Positions 31,418-40,631 are shown, counted from the stretch's first letter. The stretch is DNA of 47,212 nucleotides from CAVALG01 sp963630555 (GCA_963630555.1 CAVGND010000011.1:1-47212), one strand, 5' to 3'. Notes: a model not told the origin generated them from the letters alone. Numbers and translations are program-made.

Positions 31418-32218
31418 ATGGCTTTTTGGTATGAGGGTAATAAAAATTTAAACGAAAACAAGAGGGAATACCGCGGTATAACATATTATGTGCGCGGACT
31501 TGTGACGGTCGGAGGCAACAGGTACGAACGATATGCCGTCAAGACACATTTCATAGAGGTCGGCGAAGATTTGGTTGAAAATTTAAGAAGATATGTGCTG
31601 CCGCTCTATCAGCCCGGAGATATAGTAACGATAGGCGAAAAAGTTGTATCGATGTGCCAGAAAAATACCGTTGCGATGAAGGATGTCAGGCTGGGTTTCT
31701 GGGCAAAGTTTTTATCGAAATTTGCAACCACAAACAACAACGGTATAGGTATGAATGAACCTTATAAACTTCAACTTGCAATTAATATGAAGGGCTTGCC
31801 GCTTATATTATGGGCGGCATTTTGCGCCGGCTTCGGTAAATTGTTCGGTAAGCGCGGCGTGTTTTATGAGATAGTCGGGCAGGATGTTGCCGGTATTGAC
31901 GGTTTTTACAGTCATTCGGCGTTTGACAAATATCATACCCTTGCCGTTCTTAATCCCAAAGATCCGAATGGCGTTTGTAGTTCCGTTAAGGAAACATTGG
32001 GGATTTCCTGCGTTTGTGTTGACGCTAACGATATCTCGGTTGAAATACTCGGTAAATCAAAAGATCTTGATGCTCGCGATGATGAGTCACTGGCTGATTT
32101 AATAAGGGACAATCCTGCAGGGCAGGATGACGAGCTTACGCCCTTTATACTTATAAGGGATATCGGAGATGCGGAAGCGGAACCGTATGTTCCCGTTAAG
32201 CCGATAGAAAAGCAATAA
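31418..32218 (+). CDS. Coenzyme F420:L-glutamate ligase-like protein
   Basis: A 266-residue protein related to the CofE/FbiB-type F420-0 gamma-glutamyl ligase domain (EKVVSMCQKNTVAMKDV, FYEIVGQDVAGIDGFYSHSA, NPKDPNGVCSSVKETLGI). The C-terminal 30 residues are a charged extension. Fermentative Firmicutes generally have no F420 synthesis, and none of its other genes is visible here, so a different amide-ligase role is likely. Of two in-frame ATGs (31406 and 31418), the second has TGGAG at 6-nt spacing; the first is possible. It lies 56 nt before ftsK in the same direction. Confidence 0.75.
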   Translation: MAFWYEGNKNLNENKREYRGITYYVRGLVTVGGNRYERYAVKTHFIEVGEDLVENLRRYVLPLYQPGDIVTIGEKVVSMCQKNTVAMKDVRLGFWAKFLSKFATTNNNGIGMNEPYKLQLAINMKGLPLILWAAFCAGFGKLFGKRGVFYEIVGQDVAGIDGFYSHSAFDKYHTLAVLNPKDPNGVCSSVKETLGISCVCVDANDISVEILGKSKDLDARDDESLADLIRDNPAGQDDELTPFILIRDIGDAEAEPYVPVKPIEKQ

Positions 32219-32274
32219 AATCGATGCAAGTTTTAAAATTCGGCTGAATAATTGATTTTAAGGTGAGGTCAAAA

Positions 32275-34707
32275 ATGGCAACTACCAAAAAAAGAAAACC
32301 GAACTGCAAAAAATCAGCAGCAAAAAACAGCGGAAAAACAGCGAAAAACAGCGTTCAATCCGCATCCGCACATTCACAAATTGCGGCAGTGCTGCTTTTT
32401 GCGGTATCTGTTTTTATGTTTTGCGTTACGGTTATCCGAGGAGAAAAATTCTGGAGTACGATGAATACGTTTGCCCTCGGTGTTTTCGGCGTGTGGGGAT
32501 ATATTTTGCCTGTTTTGCTTTGCATAACCGCAGTTATGACGGCGAAAAATAAAATGGCGGACGCACGCGCTAAAATAACAGAATCTTTTTTGACGCTTTG
32601 GTTTATTTCGGCATTTCACGAGGTTTTGTATCTTGCGGTGAATGATTTAAGTGCGGAGATATCAGGCTTCGGCAGAAATATTTCGCATATGTATGCACTC
32701 GGAAATAGGGGAGCGGGATTTTTCGGCACCCTTCTCGGCTATCCGTTTGCCTGTATTTTCGGCAAGACCGGTGCAATTATTATATTTGCACTGCTTATAT
32801 TTGTTTTTCTTATGCTTATGACCGGAACAACCCTTATTTCCTTCTTCCGCGGGGCGTATAAGCCTATAGAAAAGGTGAAAACCGCAGCGGAAAACGCATA
32901 TGTCGAAAGGCATAATGAAGCATCGGAAGAATCTGCACCGCCGCGCTTTAACATTGACGTGCCGATAGATGACGAGGATGAAGCGCGCCGTTCCGATAAA
33001 AACGCTATTAAGGATAAACAAAAAAATTTGATTGATAAATATAACGGGGTGGAATCGTCGGACACTGCCGATGAAGCACCGAAAGGCGGCGAATCCAAAC
33101 AGGATGTTATACCGGAGGATGTCCGCGCCGGAATAATAGAAAAAATCAATCAGCAATCGGATGAGGATGACCATTCGTTCATTCCTCCGCAACAAATCGG
33201 AAACGCCTCGAATACCGACGGCGACGAAGAAAAAGAGGAGTATATTTTTCCGCCCATCACAAAACTTGCCGCACCGAAAGCGGAAAATAACAAAGCGGTT
33301 GCTTCCGAACTTGAAAATACCGCGTCACTCCTTGTAAATACTTTACGGAGTTTCGGCGTTGAAACACGAATAACCGATATAAGCAGGGGCCCCGCCGTAA
33401 CAAGATATGAACTTCAGCCGTCGGCGGGTGTGAAAATCAGCAAAATAACCAATCTTGCCGATGATATAGCCTTGAATCTTGCCGCTGCCGGTGTCAGAAT
33501 TGAGGCTCCGATACCCAACAAGGCTGCGGTCGGAATAGAGGTGCCTAATAAAACCGTGAGCATTGTAAGAGTGAGAGAAATTATTGACTCGCCGACCTTT
33601 GCAAATGCGAAATCCAAACTGACTGTTGCCCTCGGCAAAGATATCGGCGGTGAAGTTGCGGTTGCCGATATTGCAAAAATGCCCCACGGACTTATTGCGG
33701 GCGCTACCGGTTCGGGTAAATCGGTATGTATTAACTCATTCTTAATAAGCCTTTTGTATAAGGCAACTCCCGAAGATGTTAAACTTTTGTTGATTGACCC
33801 GAAGGTAGTTGAACTCGGGGTTTATAACGGCATACCGCACCTGCTTGTGCCGGTTGTGACCGATCCGAGAAAGGCGGCAGGTGCGCTCGGCTGGGCGGTA
33901 ACCGAAATGGAACGCAGGTATAAACTGTTTGCCGAAAACGAGGTAAGAAATCTCGAAGGGTATAATAAACTTGCGGCAAAGCGTGAAGATTTGCAGGCAA
34001 TGCCGCACATAGTTATAATAATAGACGAACTTGCCGATTTGATGATGACAGCCCCGGGAGAGGTGGAGGGCGACATTTGCCGCATAGCGCAAAAAGCGCG
34101 CGCCGCAGGTATGCACCTTATAATCGCAACGCAGCGCCCGTCCGTTAATGTCGTAACGGGACTTATTAAAGCAAATGTACCGTCAAGAATTGCATTTTCG
34201 GTGTCATCACAAATCGACAGCCGAACGATACTCGATATGGGCGGTGCGGAGAAACTCCTCGGTAGGGGAGATATGCTGTTTTTCCCCGTGGGTGCCGCTA
34301 AACCGCACCGTGTTCAGGGGTGTTACGTTTCCGATGAAGAGGTTGAGGAAGTTGTCAATTTTATTAAAAACAGCGGAAAACATCACGAATATGATACAGA
34401 GGTAATGCTTGAGATTGAACATCAGGCGGCTAAGGAAAAGGCTGCAACTACCGGTCTGCCGGAAGATCAGGTTTCGGATTATGACCCGATGATTGAAGAC
34501 GCAATCAGAGTTGTAGCTGATGCCGGTCAGGCTTCAACCTCACTGTTGCAAAGAAAACTGAAACTCGGATATTCCCGCGCTGCACGAATAATGGATCAGA
34601 TGGAAGAACGCGGCGTTATCGGGCCGTATGAGGGCTCAAAACCGCGTAAGGTACTTATTTCGAGGGAACAAATCGAAAACAGCGGAAACTCCGAGAATAT
34701 TGATTAA
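32275..34707 (+). CDS. ftsK: DNA translocase FtsK/SpoIIIE
   Basis: An 810-residue protein. The N terminus is Lys-rich. About four to five membrane helices (about 33-200) are followed by an acidic linker (about 205-345). The motor domain has Walker A GATGSGKSVC (about 478-487), Walker B IVIIIDELADLM, and ATQRPSVNVVTGLIKANVPS. The C-terminal gamma winged helix (about 730-800) reads RVVADAGQASTSLLQRKLKL. The complete domain set indicates a working septal DNA pump for chromosome segregation or sporulation. The ATG at 32275 follows AAGGTGAGG. Confidence 0.96.
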   Translation: MATTKKRKPNCKKSAAKNSGKTAKNSVQSASAHSQIAAVLLFAVSVFMFCVTVIRGEKFWSTMNTFALGVFGVWGYILPVLLCITAVMTAKNKMADARAKITESFLTLWFISAFHEVLYLAVNDLSAEISGFGRNISHMYALGNRGAGFFGTLLGYPFACIFGKTGAIIIFALLIFVFLMLMTGTTLISFFRGAYKPIEKVKTAAENAYVERHNEASEESAPPRFNIDVPIDDEDEARRSDKNAIKDKQKNLIDKYNGVESSDTADEAPKGGESKQDVIPEDVRAGIIEKINQQSDEDDHSFIPPQQIGNASNTDGDEEKEEYIFPPITKLAAPKAENNKAVASELENTASLLVNTLRSFGVETRITDISRGPAVTRYELQPSAGVKISKITNLADDIALNLAAAGVRIEAPIPNKAAVGIEVPNKTVSIVRVREIIDSPTFANAKSKLTVALGKDIGGEVAVADIAKMPHGLIAGATGSGKSVCINSFLISLLYKATPEDVKLLLIDPKVVELGVYNGIPHLLVPVVTDPRKAAGALGWAVTEMERRYKLFAENEVRNLEGYNKLAAKREDLQAMPHIVIIIDELADLMMTAPGEVEGDICRIAQKARAAGMHLIIATQRPSVNVVTGLIKANVPSRIAFSVSSQIDSRTILDMGGAEKLLGRGDMLFFPVGAAKPHRVQGCYVSDEEVEEVVNFIKNSGKHHEYDTEVMLEIEHQAAKEKAATTGLPEDQVSDYDPMIEDAIRVVADAGQASTSLLQRKLKLGYSRAARIMDQMEERGVIGPYEGSKPRKVLISREQIENSGNSENID

Positions 34708-34719
34708 GGATTGTGCCGA

Positions 34720-34929
34720 ATGATTATTATAGACCGTTTTGAGGGTGAATTTGCCGTTTGCGAAAGCGATGGGGGTATGATTGACATTGAGCGCTCATTT
34801 TTGCCGTGCGATGCCCGCGAAGGCAGCGTTATAATCAAAAAAAACGGTAAATACGTAATTGATGCCGATGCGGAAAATGCGCGTAAAAGCCGCCTGTTTG
34901 ATATGCAAAACGAACTTTTCGGTAAATAA
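34720..34929 (+). CDS. DUF3006 domain protein
   Basis: A 69-residue protein: MIIIDRFEGEFAVCESDGGM, then IERSFLPCDAREGSVII, ending in a helical segment ENARKSRLFDMQNELFGK. It matches the DUF3006 family of small beta-barrel-like proteins, whose role is unknown. The ATG at 34720 has AAGGA upstream. It starts 12 nt after ftsK and is probably cotranscribed. Confidence 0.8.
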   Translation: MIIIDRFEGEFAVCESDGGMIDIERSFLPCDAREGSVIIKKNGKYVIDADAENARKSRLFDMQNELFGK

Positions 34930-34951
34930 AAAAGAGCCGTTTTCACGGCTC
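34926..34951 (-). terminator. Terminator for the DUF378 gene
   Basis: A 7-bp stem GAGCCGT/ACGGCTC around TTTC, with a run of A on the plus strand that becomes a T run for minus-strand transcripts. It may also slow plus-strand transcription after the DUF3006 gene. Confidence 0.75.
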
Positions 34952-34966
34952 AGGCTTGCGCGGCTT

Positions 34967-35182
34967 TTAATCTTCTATTCCGAGTTCCACATCTTCCTTC
35001 TCCCTGAAAAGTAGGGAAACGCACCAAACACCGGCAAGCGCTATTAAGGTGTAGATTATTCGGCTGAATATGTTTTCAGAACTGCCGAATATCCACGCTA
35101 CAAGGTCAAACCTGAAAAGCCCGACAAGCCCCCAGTTCAGCGAACCGATAATGGAAAGCAAAAGACAAATTTTATCGAACAT
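34967..35182 (-). CDS. DUF378 family small membrane protein
   Basis: A 71-residue membrane protein with two helices (ICLLLSIIGSLNWGLVGLF and IIYTLIALAGVWCVSLLF). The GSLNWGLVGLF motif is the hallmark of DUF378 (YuzA-like) proteins. The function of the family is unknown. GGAG lies upstream of the start (complement of about 35187-35194). Confidence 0.85.
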   Translation of the reverse strand: MFDKICLLLSIIGSLNWGLVGLFRFDLVAWIFGSSENIFSRIIYTLIALAGVWCVSLLFREKEDVELGIED

Positions 35183-35264
35183 ATTATCAACTCCTTTTAT
35201 TTGTCGATAATATTTTTGACTGAATTATTATTAAATATTCATAAAATAAAGAGAGGTATTCAAA

Positions 35265-36734
35265 ATGAAAAACAAACGTGTTTTAGCGTTCGATTTCGGT
35301 GCTTCAAGCGGCAGAGCAATGATTGCCGATATTACGGACGGCAAACTCAACATAAAAGAGATACATCGCTTTTCGAACGACCCGGTAAACATCAGCGGTA
35401 ATTTGTATTGGGATGTTTTAAAACTTTTTCATGAAATAAAACAAGGAATAGTTCTTGCCGTGCAGGACGGCGGATTTGATTCTATAGGTATTGACACCTG
35501 GGGCGTAGACTTCGGACTTTTGGATAAGCACGGCGAACTTTTGGGCAACCCTTTCAATTACCGTGACAAAAGGACTATCGGAATACCCGAAGAAGTATAC
35601 AAAATCATTTCGCGTGATGAACTTTATAAACGCACAGGAATACAGGAAAATAATTTTAATACGATTTTTCAGTTGTATTCAATGTGCAAAAACCGTCCCG
35701 AAACGGTTGAAGCAGCCGAAACATTGTTGCTGATGCCCGACCTTTTTGCATATTTCCTTACCGGCGAAAAGAGAATGGAATATACAATTGCGTCAACTGC
35801 CGGAATACTGAACCCGAAAACAAAGAAACCCGATACAGAACTTCTGAAAATGCTCGGAATAAAGGCGAACCTTTTGCCCGAAATTATTATGCCGGGTGAG
35901 GCGTACGGTAATTTAAGCGACGAGATATGTGAAGAACTGCATTGCGAAAGCGTGCCCGTATTCGCCGTTGCCACCCATGATACCGCTTCGGCTGTAGCGT
36001 CCGTGCCCACTTCAGAAAAGGATTATGCATACATAAGCTGCGGCACTTGGTCGCTGTTCGGCACTGTAACCGATGAACCGATACTTACCGAAAAATCAAA
36101 CGCTGCCGGTTTCACTAATGAGGGTGCGTCAGACGGAAAGATCAGGTATCTGCGTAATATTATGGGATTATGGCTTATTCAGCAATCGCGCGCGGAATGG
36201 AAACGTCGCGGACTGAATGTTTCGTTTGATGAAATGGAAAAACAGGCAAGGCAGGCAAAACCGTTTGCGTGTTTTATAAATCCCGATGATATCGTATTTT
36301 CAGCACCCGGAAATATGCCCGATCGCGTGGTTGAATACTGTAAAAAAACCGGTCAGTATGTTCCGCAGAATATGGGCGAGATACTAAGATGTATTTACGA
36401 AAGTTTGGCATATAAGTATAAAAACAGCATAGAGGGTCTTTCTGCCGTTACCGGTAAAGAATATAATATTCTGCATATGGTTGGCGGCGGTATAAAAGAC
36501 AATCTTTTGTGTCAGATGGCGGCGAATTCATGCGGCGTCCCCGTTTATGCCGGACCTGTTGAGGCTACCGTAACAGGTAATGTTATTGTTCAGTTTATGG
36601 CGCACGGAATTTTGAAAAAACTTGCCGATGCAAGGGAACTGGTTATGAGCGGTACCGACATTAAAATATACGAGCCGTCACAGTCGGATGAGTGGCAGGC
36701 AAACTATGAAAAATATCTAAAGGCCATCGGGTGA
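35265..36734 (+). CDS. rhaB: Rhamnulokinase (FGGY family)
   Basis: A 489-residue sugar kinase. The N-terminal ATPase phosphate-1 loop reads FDFGASSGRAM; GIDTWGVDFGLLDKHG with the catalytic Asp follows. NPFNYRDKRT is typical of rhamnulokinases, and the phosphate-2/adenosine motif is HMVGGGIKDN. It phosphorylates L-rhamnulose to rhamnulose 1-phosphate in the cytosol. No rhaA or rhaD is next to it, so the rest of the pathway must be elsewhere or the substrate may be a related ketose. The ribosome-binding site is AGAGAGG. Confidence 0.92.
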   Translation: MKNKRVLAFDFGASSGRAMIADITDGKLNIKEIHRFSNDPVNISGNLYWDVLKLFHEIKQGIVLAVQDGGFDSIGIDTWGVDFGLLDKHGELLGNPFNYRDKRTIGIPEEVYKIISRDELYKRTGIQENNFNTIFQLYSMCKNRPETVEAAETLLLMPDLFAYFLTGEKRMEYTIASTAGILNPKTKKPDTELLKMLGIKANLLPEIIMPGEAYGNLSDEICEELHCESVPVFAVATHDTASAVASVPTSEKDYAYISCGTWSLFGTVTDEPILTEKSNAAGFTNEGASDGKIRYLRNIMGLWLIQQSRAEWKRRGLNVSFDEMEKQARQAKPFACFINPDDIVFSAPGNMPDRVVEYCKKTGQYVPQNMGEILRCIYESLAYKYKNSIEGLSAVTGKEYNILHMVGGGIKDNLLCQMAANSCGVPVYAGPVEATVTGNVIVQFMAHGILKKLADARELVMSGTDIKIYEPSQSDEWQANYEKYLKAIG

Positions 36735-36749
36735 TCCGTAAATTTAAAA

Positions 36750-36784
36750 GCCCTGCTTACCGATTTTAAGTCGGTAGGCAGGGC
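36750..36784 (+). terminator. Long hairpin after rhaB
   Basis: Arms GCCCTGCTTACCGA and TCGGTAGGCAGGGC form a 14-bp stem (one G-U) around TTTTAAG, 16 nt after the rhaB stop. No T run follows, so it may be a stability element or a factor-dependent terminator. Confidence 0.6.
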
Positions 36785-36794
36785 ATCTATATAA

Positions 36795-36868
36795 AGGGGC
36801 TTTTTCGGTTATTCTGTGGGCCTGCCGCGGCAGCCGCCGAAATGCGGAATATTCCAATGCCGCCCCTA
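36795..36868. other. GC-rich structured segment between convergent rhaB and gdhA
   Basis: AGGGGC near 36796 and GCCCCT near 36863 can pair across a segment containing the perfect palindromes CTGCCGCGGCAG and GGAATATTCC. No ORF is present. It may be part of an untranslated RNA ending at the terminator at 36937-36965, or simply GC-rich leftover sequence. Confidence 0.3.
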
Positions 36869-36936
36869 ACTTTAATTTATTCCGTTACATCCGGTTTTGT
36901 TACCGCATTGAGATTTAAAGCATTTGAAAGTACAGA

Positions 36937-36965
36937 AGCATCCGCCAAAATGACGGATGCTTTTT
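36937..36965 (+). terminator. Intrinsic terminator between rhaB and gdhA
   Basis: Stem AGCATCCG (36937-36944) / CGGATGCT (36954-36961) followed by TTTT. It acts best on plus-strand transcripts coming from rhaB. Confidence 0.75.
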
Positions 36966-37001
36966 ATACCGATAACGGTATTGTTTTTGTTAAATAAAAG
37001 A

Positions 37002-38354
37002 TTAGTATGCAACGCCCTGAGCCAGCATTGCGTCCGCAACCTTTTCGAATCCGGCAATGTTTGCGCCGGCGACAAGATCACCGTCCTTGCCGTATTTTTT
37101 AGCTGCGTTGTATGTATTATGGAAAATATTTACCATAATTCCTTTAAGTTTAGCGTCAACTTCTTCAAATGTCCAGGAATATCTCATGGAATTCTGACAC
37201 ATTTCAAGCGCTGAGGTTGCAACACCGCCTGCGTTTGCTGCTTTTGCAGGTCCGAACATAATTCCGGCTTCCCGGAACGCCTCAATGGCTTCGGGAGTTG
37301 AAGGCATATTAGCACCCTCCGCAACCGCTTTTACACCGTTTGCAATAAGTGCCTTGGCACCGTCAAGGTCAAGTTCGTTTTGTGTAGCACAGGGGAGGGC
37401 AATGTCGCACGGGATTGTCCAGATGCCTTTGCAGCCTTCATGATACTCTGCACCGTTTACACGCTCTGCATATTCTTTAATTCTTCCGCGCTCAACCTCT
37501 TTGATCTGCTTAACCAGTGCAAGGTCGATGCCGTTTTTATCGTAAACATATCCGTTTGAATCGCTCAGGGCAACAACCTTGCCGCCGAGTTCGGTGGCTT
37601 TTTCGGTAGCATAGATTGCAACATTACCCGAGCCGGAAACAACCACGGTTTTGCCTTTGAAAGAGTCGTTTTTCATACATTTAAGCATTTCTTCGGTGTA
37701 GTAGCAAAGACCGTAACCTGTAGCCTCGGTACGTGCAAGCGAGCCGCCGTATGTAAGGCCCTTACCTGTCAAAACGCCGGTAAATTCGTTGCGAAGTCTT
37801 TTATACTGTCCGTACAGGAAGCCGATCTCTCTTCCGCCTACGCCGATATCACCTGCCGGAACATCGGTATCCGCGCCGATGTGTTTTGAAAGTTCGGTCA
37901 TAAAGCTCTGGCAGAAACGCATAATTTCCATGTCGGATTTGCCTTTGGGGTCAAAGTCCGAGCCGCCTTTGCCGCCGCCGATGGGCAGACCGGTAAGGCT
38001 GTTTTTGAATATCTGCTCAAATCCGAGAAATTTAATAACCGATGCATTAACAGAAGGATGCAGACGCAAACCGCCCTTGTAAGGGCCGATTGCAGAGTTA
38101 AACTGAATTCTGAAACCTCTGTTTACATGAACCTCACCCTTGTCGTCAACCCACGGAACACGGAAGATGATCTGCCTTTCCGGCTCAACAATACGGTCTA
38201 TAATTCCAAACTCCTCATATTTAGGATTGGCTTCAACAACCGGCTCAAGTGATTCGAGAACTTCTTTTACTGCCTGCAAAAATTCTTTTTCGCCGGGGTT
38301 GCGCTTTTCAACATCGGCGTAAACCTTTGCAAGGTATGCGTTTTTAATTGCCAT
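37002..38354 (-). CDS. gdhA: NADP-specific glutamate dehydrogenase
   Basis: A 450-residue hexameric-type GDH of normal length. It shows the dehydrogenase core GPYKGGLRLHPSVNASVIKF, the catalytic region PIGGGKGGSDFDPKGKSD with its Lys and Asp, and the dinucleotide fold around VVSGSGNVAIYATEKATELG. It interconverts 2-oxoglutarate plus ammonia and glutamate, here probably in ammonia assimilation. Ammonia released by pyrimidine breakdown could feed it. The start has AGGAG at about 7 nt. Confidence 0.96.
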   Translation of the reverse strand: MAIKNAYLAKVYADVEKRNPGEKEFLQAVKEVLESLEPVVEANPKYEEFGIIDRIVEPERQIIFRVPWVDDKGEVHVNRGFRIQFNSAIGPYKGGLRLHPSVNASVIKFLGFEQIFKNSLTGLPIGGGKGGSDFDPKGKSDMEIMRFCQSFMTELSKHIGADTDVPAGDIGVGGREIGFLYGQYKRLRNEFTGVLTGKGLTYGGSLARTEATGYGLCYYTEEMLKCMKNDSFKGKTVVVSGSGNVAIYATEKATELGGKVVALSDSNGYVYDKNGIDLALVKQIKEVERGRIKEYAERVNGAEYHEGCKGIWTIPCDIALPCATQNELDLDGAKALIANGVKAVAEGANMPSTPEAIEAFREAGIMFGPAKAANAGGVATSALEMCQNSMRYSWTFEEVDAKLKGIMVNIFHNTYNAAKKYGKDGDLVAGANIAGFEKVADAMLAQGVAY

Positions 38355-38416
38355 ATACCATTACTCCTGTCATCATAAAATTGGGTGGATAATACAAACT
38401 ATTTATTCACTAGATA

Positions 38417-38445
38417 ATAATATAATACTCAACGCTTTTTGTCAA
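38417..38445 (-). promoter_or_regulatory. Promoter of gdhA
   Basis: On the minus strand TTGACA (complement of 38440-38445) and TATTAT (complement of 38417-38422) are 17 nt apart. Confidence 0.75.
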
Positions 38446-38504
38446 TATCGGCGTATAAATTTTTGTGTAAAAGTGAATTCAGTGAATCCCCGGATTGAAT
38501 TCCG

Positions 38505-38542
38505 CTTCAAATTCCACTGTGGAATTTACCTTGGAAATTTAC
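38505..38542 (-). repeat. Palindromic intergenic repeat, copy 2
   Basis: On the minus strand the unit reads GTAAATTTCCAAGG followed by a hairpin with arms GTAAATTCCAC and GTGGAATTT (the plus strand shows TTCCAC-T-GTGGAA). It matches copy 1 at 11605-11643 over most of its length. A weaker partial copy, GTGAATTCAGTGAATCCCC, lies just upstream at about 38473. Confidence 0.65.
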
Positions 38543-38590
38543 TAATTTTTGACAACTTTTACTTGACAGTTACCAAAATTAAAAAAACGC

Positions 38591-38619
38591 TTGCATATCG
38601 GGGCGGCGTATGCTATAAT
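38591..38619 (+). promoter_or_regulatory. Promoter of the rpsB-tsf operon
   Basis: TTGCAT (38591-38596) and TATAAT (38614-38619) with 17-nt spacing. Confidence 0.8.
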
Positions 38620-38625
38620 TATACG

Positions 38626-38756
38626 GCTTGGGGATAGCCATTCCCCAAACTAAAATACACACGCTTTTTCCAGCGTCGGGTCAGGTGCTGCGCATATTGC
38701 CGTGCGGTGACGCGACGGGCGGTTAAGGCGGAGGAAAAACCAAGGAGGAAATAACA
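38626..38756 (+). promoter_or_regulatory. Structured leader of rpsB, candidate S2 autoregulatory RNA
   Basis: The 130-nt leader begins with a hairpin TTGGGGA/TCCCCAA (about 38627-38649). A GC-rich block follows with GCGTCGGGTCAGG, GCACGG-type and GCGACGGGC segments that can form several stems, ending just before the ribosome-binding site AAGGAGG. Ribosomal protein S2 genes often have such leaders; this one is suggested by composition and position only. Confidence 0.5.
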
Positions 38757-39497
38757 ATGGCAGTAGTTTCTATGAAACAATTACTCGAAGCAGGTGTTCA
38801 TTTCGGTCACCAGACAAGGCGCTGGAACCCTAAGATGGCACCCTACATTTTCACGGAGCGTAACGGTATTTATATTATCGACCTCCAGAAAACATCCAAA
38901 AAACTCGGTGAAGCTTATGAATTCGCCAAAAACATCGCAGCCGACGGAAAAGACATCCTTTTCGTAGGCACCAAAAAACAGGCTCAGGATTCAATTCGTG
39001 AAGAAGCCACCAGATGCGGTATGCCGTTTGTAAACGCGCGTTGGCTCGGCGGTATGCTCACCAACTTTAAAACCATTCAAAAACGTGTTAAAAGGCTTGA
39101 ACAACTCCATAAAATGGACGAGGACGGAACATTTGATATGTTGCCGAAAAAAGAAGTTATCAAACTTCGCCTTGAAATTGAAAAACTCGAAAAATTCCTC
39201 GGCGGAATTAAAGATATGAAGGGTATGCCCGGCGCTATATTTATTGTTGACCCGCGCAAGGAAAGAATAGCAGTTATGGAAGCCAAGAAACTTAACATTC
39301 CGATCATCGCTATTTGCGATACCAACTGCGACCCTGATGAGATTGATGCGGTTATTCCCGGTAATGATGATGCTATCCGTGCCGTAAACCTTATTTCGGC
39401 CACTATTGCTTCCGCCGTAATTGAAGGCAGACAGGGTGAAGACGCTGCCGAAGAAACTGCGGAAGAAGCGGAAAAGGTTGAAGCGGACGCTGAATAA
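38757..39497 (+). CDS. rpsB: 30S ribosomal protein S2
   Basis: A 246-residue uS2 of typical length (MKQLLEAGVHFGHQTRRWNP, MAPYIFTERNGIYIIDLQKT, RWLGGMLTNFKTI, IFIVDPRKERIAVMEA) with an acidic C-terminal tail. Preceded by AAGGAGG; tsf follows 50 nt downstream in the conserved order. Confidence 0.98.
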   Translation: MAVVSMKQLLEAGVHFGHQTRRWNPKMAPYIFTERNGIYIIDLQKTSKKLGEAYEFAKNIAADGKDILFVGTKKQAQDSIREEATRCGMPFVNARWLGGMLTNFKTIQKRVKRLEQLHKMDEDGTFDMLPKKEVIKLRLEIEKLEKFLGGIKDMKGMPGAIFIVDPRKERIAVMEAKKLNIPIIAICDTNCDPDEIDAVIPGNDDAIRAVNLISATIASAVIEGRQGEDAAEETAEEAEKVEADAE

Positions 39498-39547
39498 GCA
39501 TAAGAAATTTTATTCTTTACCACACAAATAACAAGGAGGAAAATGAA

Positions 39548-40459
39548 ATGGCATTTACAGCTAAAGATGTACAGGCACTTCGTGAAAAAACCGGCTGCGG
39601 TATGATGGATTGTAAAAAAGCACTCACCGAATGTAACGGTGATATGGAAGCAGCGGTTGACTTTTTAAGAGAAAAAGGACTTGCCTCGCAGGCTAAAAAA
39701 GCGGCAAGAGTTGCTGCCGAAGGAACCGTAACCACTTATGTCGGTGACGGCGCTGCGGCTGTTGTTGAAGTGAACACCGAAACAGACTTTGTTGCAAGCA
39801 ACGAAGAGTTTAAAGCATGCGCCGCAAAAATCGCGGAAATCGCCGCAAAGCAGGCTCCTGCCGATGTTGACGCTTTGCTTACCTGCAAAAATGAGGACGG
39901 CGTAACCGTTAACGAAATGATACAGGAAATATTCCTTAAATTCCGCGAGAATATGAAAGTTCGCCGCTTTGAAAGATTCGAAGGCAGCGTTGTTACCTAT
40001 GTTCACGCAGGCGGAAAAATCGGCGTTATGGTACAGTTTGATACCGATGTTGCCGATAAAGACGGATTTACCGTTATGGGCAAAAATGTTGCTATGCAGA
40101 TTGCCGCAATGAACCCCGCTTATCTTGACGAGGCTTCGGTTCCTGCCGAGGTTCTTGAAAAAGAGAAAGAGATCCTTGTTTCACAGATGAAAGAAGACCC
40201 CAAAATGGCAAACAAGCCCGAAGCGGTTCTTCACAAAATTGTTGAAGGTAAAATCGGTAAATATTACAAAGAGAACTGCCTTGTTGACCAACAGTTTGTT
40301 GTTGACAATGAGTTCACCGTCGGCAAATACATTGAAAATGTTGCTAAAGAACTCGGCGGAAATATTAAAATCACAAAGTATGTTCGTTTTGAAAAAGGCG
40401 AAGGCATACAGAAACGCGAAGACAACTTTGCAGATGAAGTTGCAAATATGATAAAATAA
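39548..40459 (+). CDS. tsf: Elongation factor Ts
   Basis: A 303-residue EF-Ts. The N-terminal domain has LREKTGCGMMDCKKALTECN and the nucleotide-exchange TDFV motif (VEVNTETDFVASNEEF). The dimerisation core and C-terminal module follow (VTYVHAGGKIGVMVQFDTDV). It promotes GDP release from EF-Tu. AACAAGGAGG lies upstream; the operon ends with the terminator at 40476-40516. Confidence 0.98.
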   Translation: MAFTAKDVQALREKTGCGMMDCKKALTECNGDMEAAVDFLREKGLASQAKKAARVAAEGTVTTYVGDGAAAVVEVNTETDFVASNEEFKACAAKIAEIAAKQAPADVDALLTCKNEDGVTVNEMIQEIFLKFRENMKVRRFERFEGSVVTYVHAGGKIGVMVQFDTDVADKDGFTVMGKNVAMQIAAMNPAYLDEASVPAEVLEKEKEILVSQMKEDPKMANKPEAVLHKIVEGKIGKYYKENCLVDQQFVVDNEFTVGKYIENVAKELGGNIKITKYVRFEKGEGIQKREDNFADEVANMIK

Positions 40460-40475
40460 AAATCATATAATTATT

Positions 40476-40516
40476 AAACAGGCTCTGCCGCCGTACAAGG
40501 TTGCAGAGCCTGTTTT
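40476..40516 (+). terminator. Terminator of the rpsB-tsf operon
   Basis: A 13-bp perfect stem AAACAGGCTCTGC/GCAGAGCCTGTTT with a 14-nt loop and flanking T residues. Confidence 0.88.
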
Positions 40517-40604
40517 CTGTTTTACATTGCGTCAGTTCAAGCCCTTTTAGCCTAACATTCCATGGGGTTTTGTGCGTCTTTTGAAAATTGCTCCTAAAAT
40601 AGCG

Positions 40605-40631
40605 AAAAACCCTTGATTCCTCAAGGGTTTT
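40605..40631 (-). terminator. Terminator of the tRNA-Thr gene
   Basis: An 11-bp perfect stem AAAACCCTTGA/TCAAGGGTTTT with a 4-nt loop; the minus-strand transcript ends in a T run (complement of 40605-40609). It lies about 30 nt after the tRNA. Confidence 0.8.
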
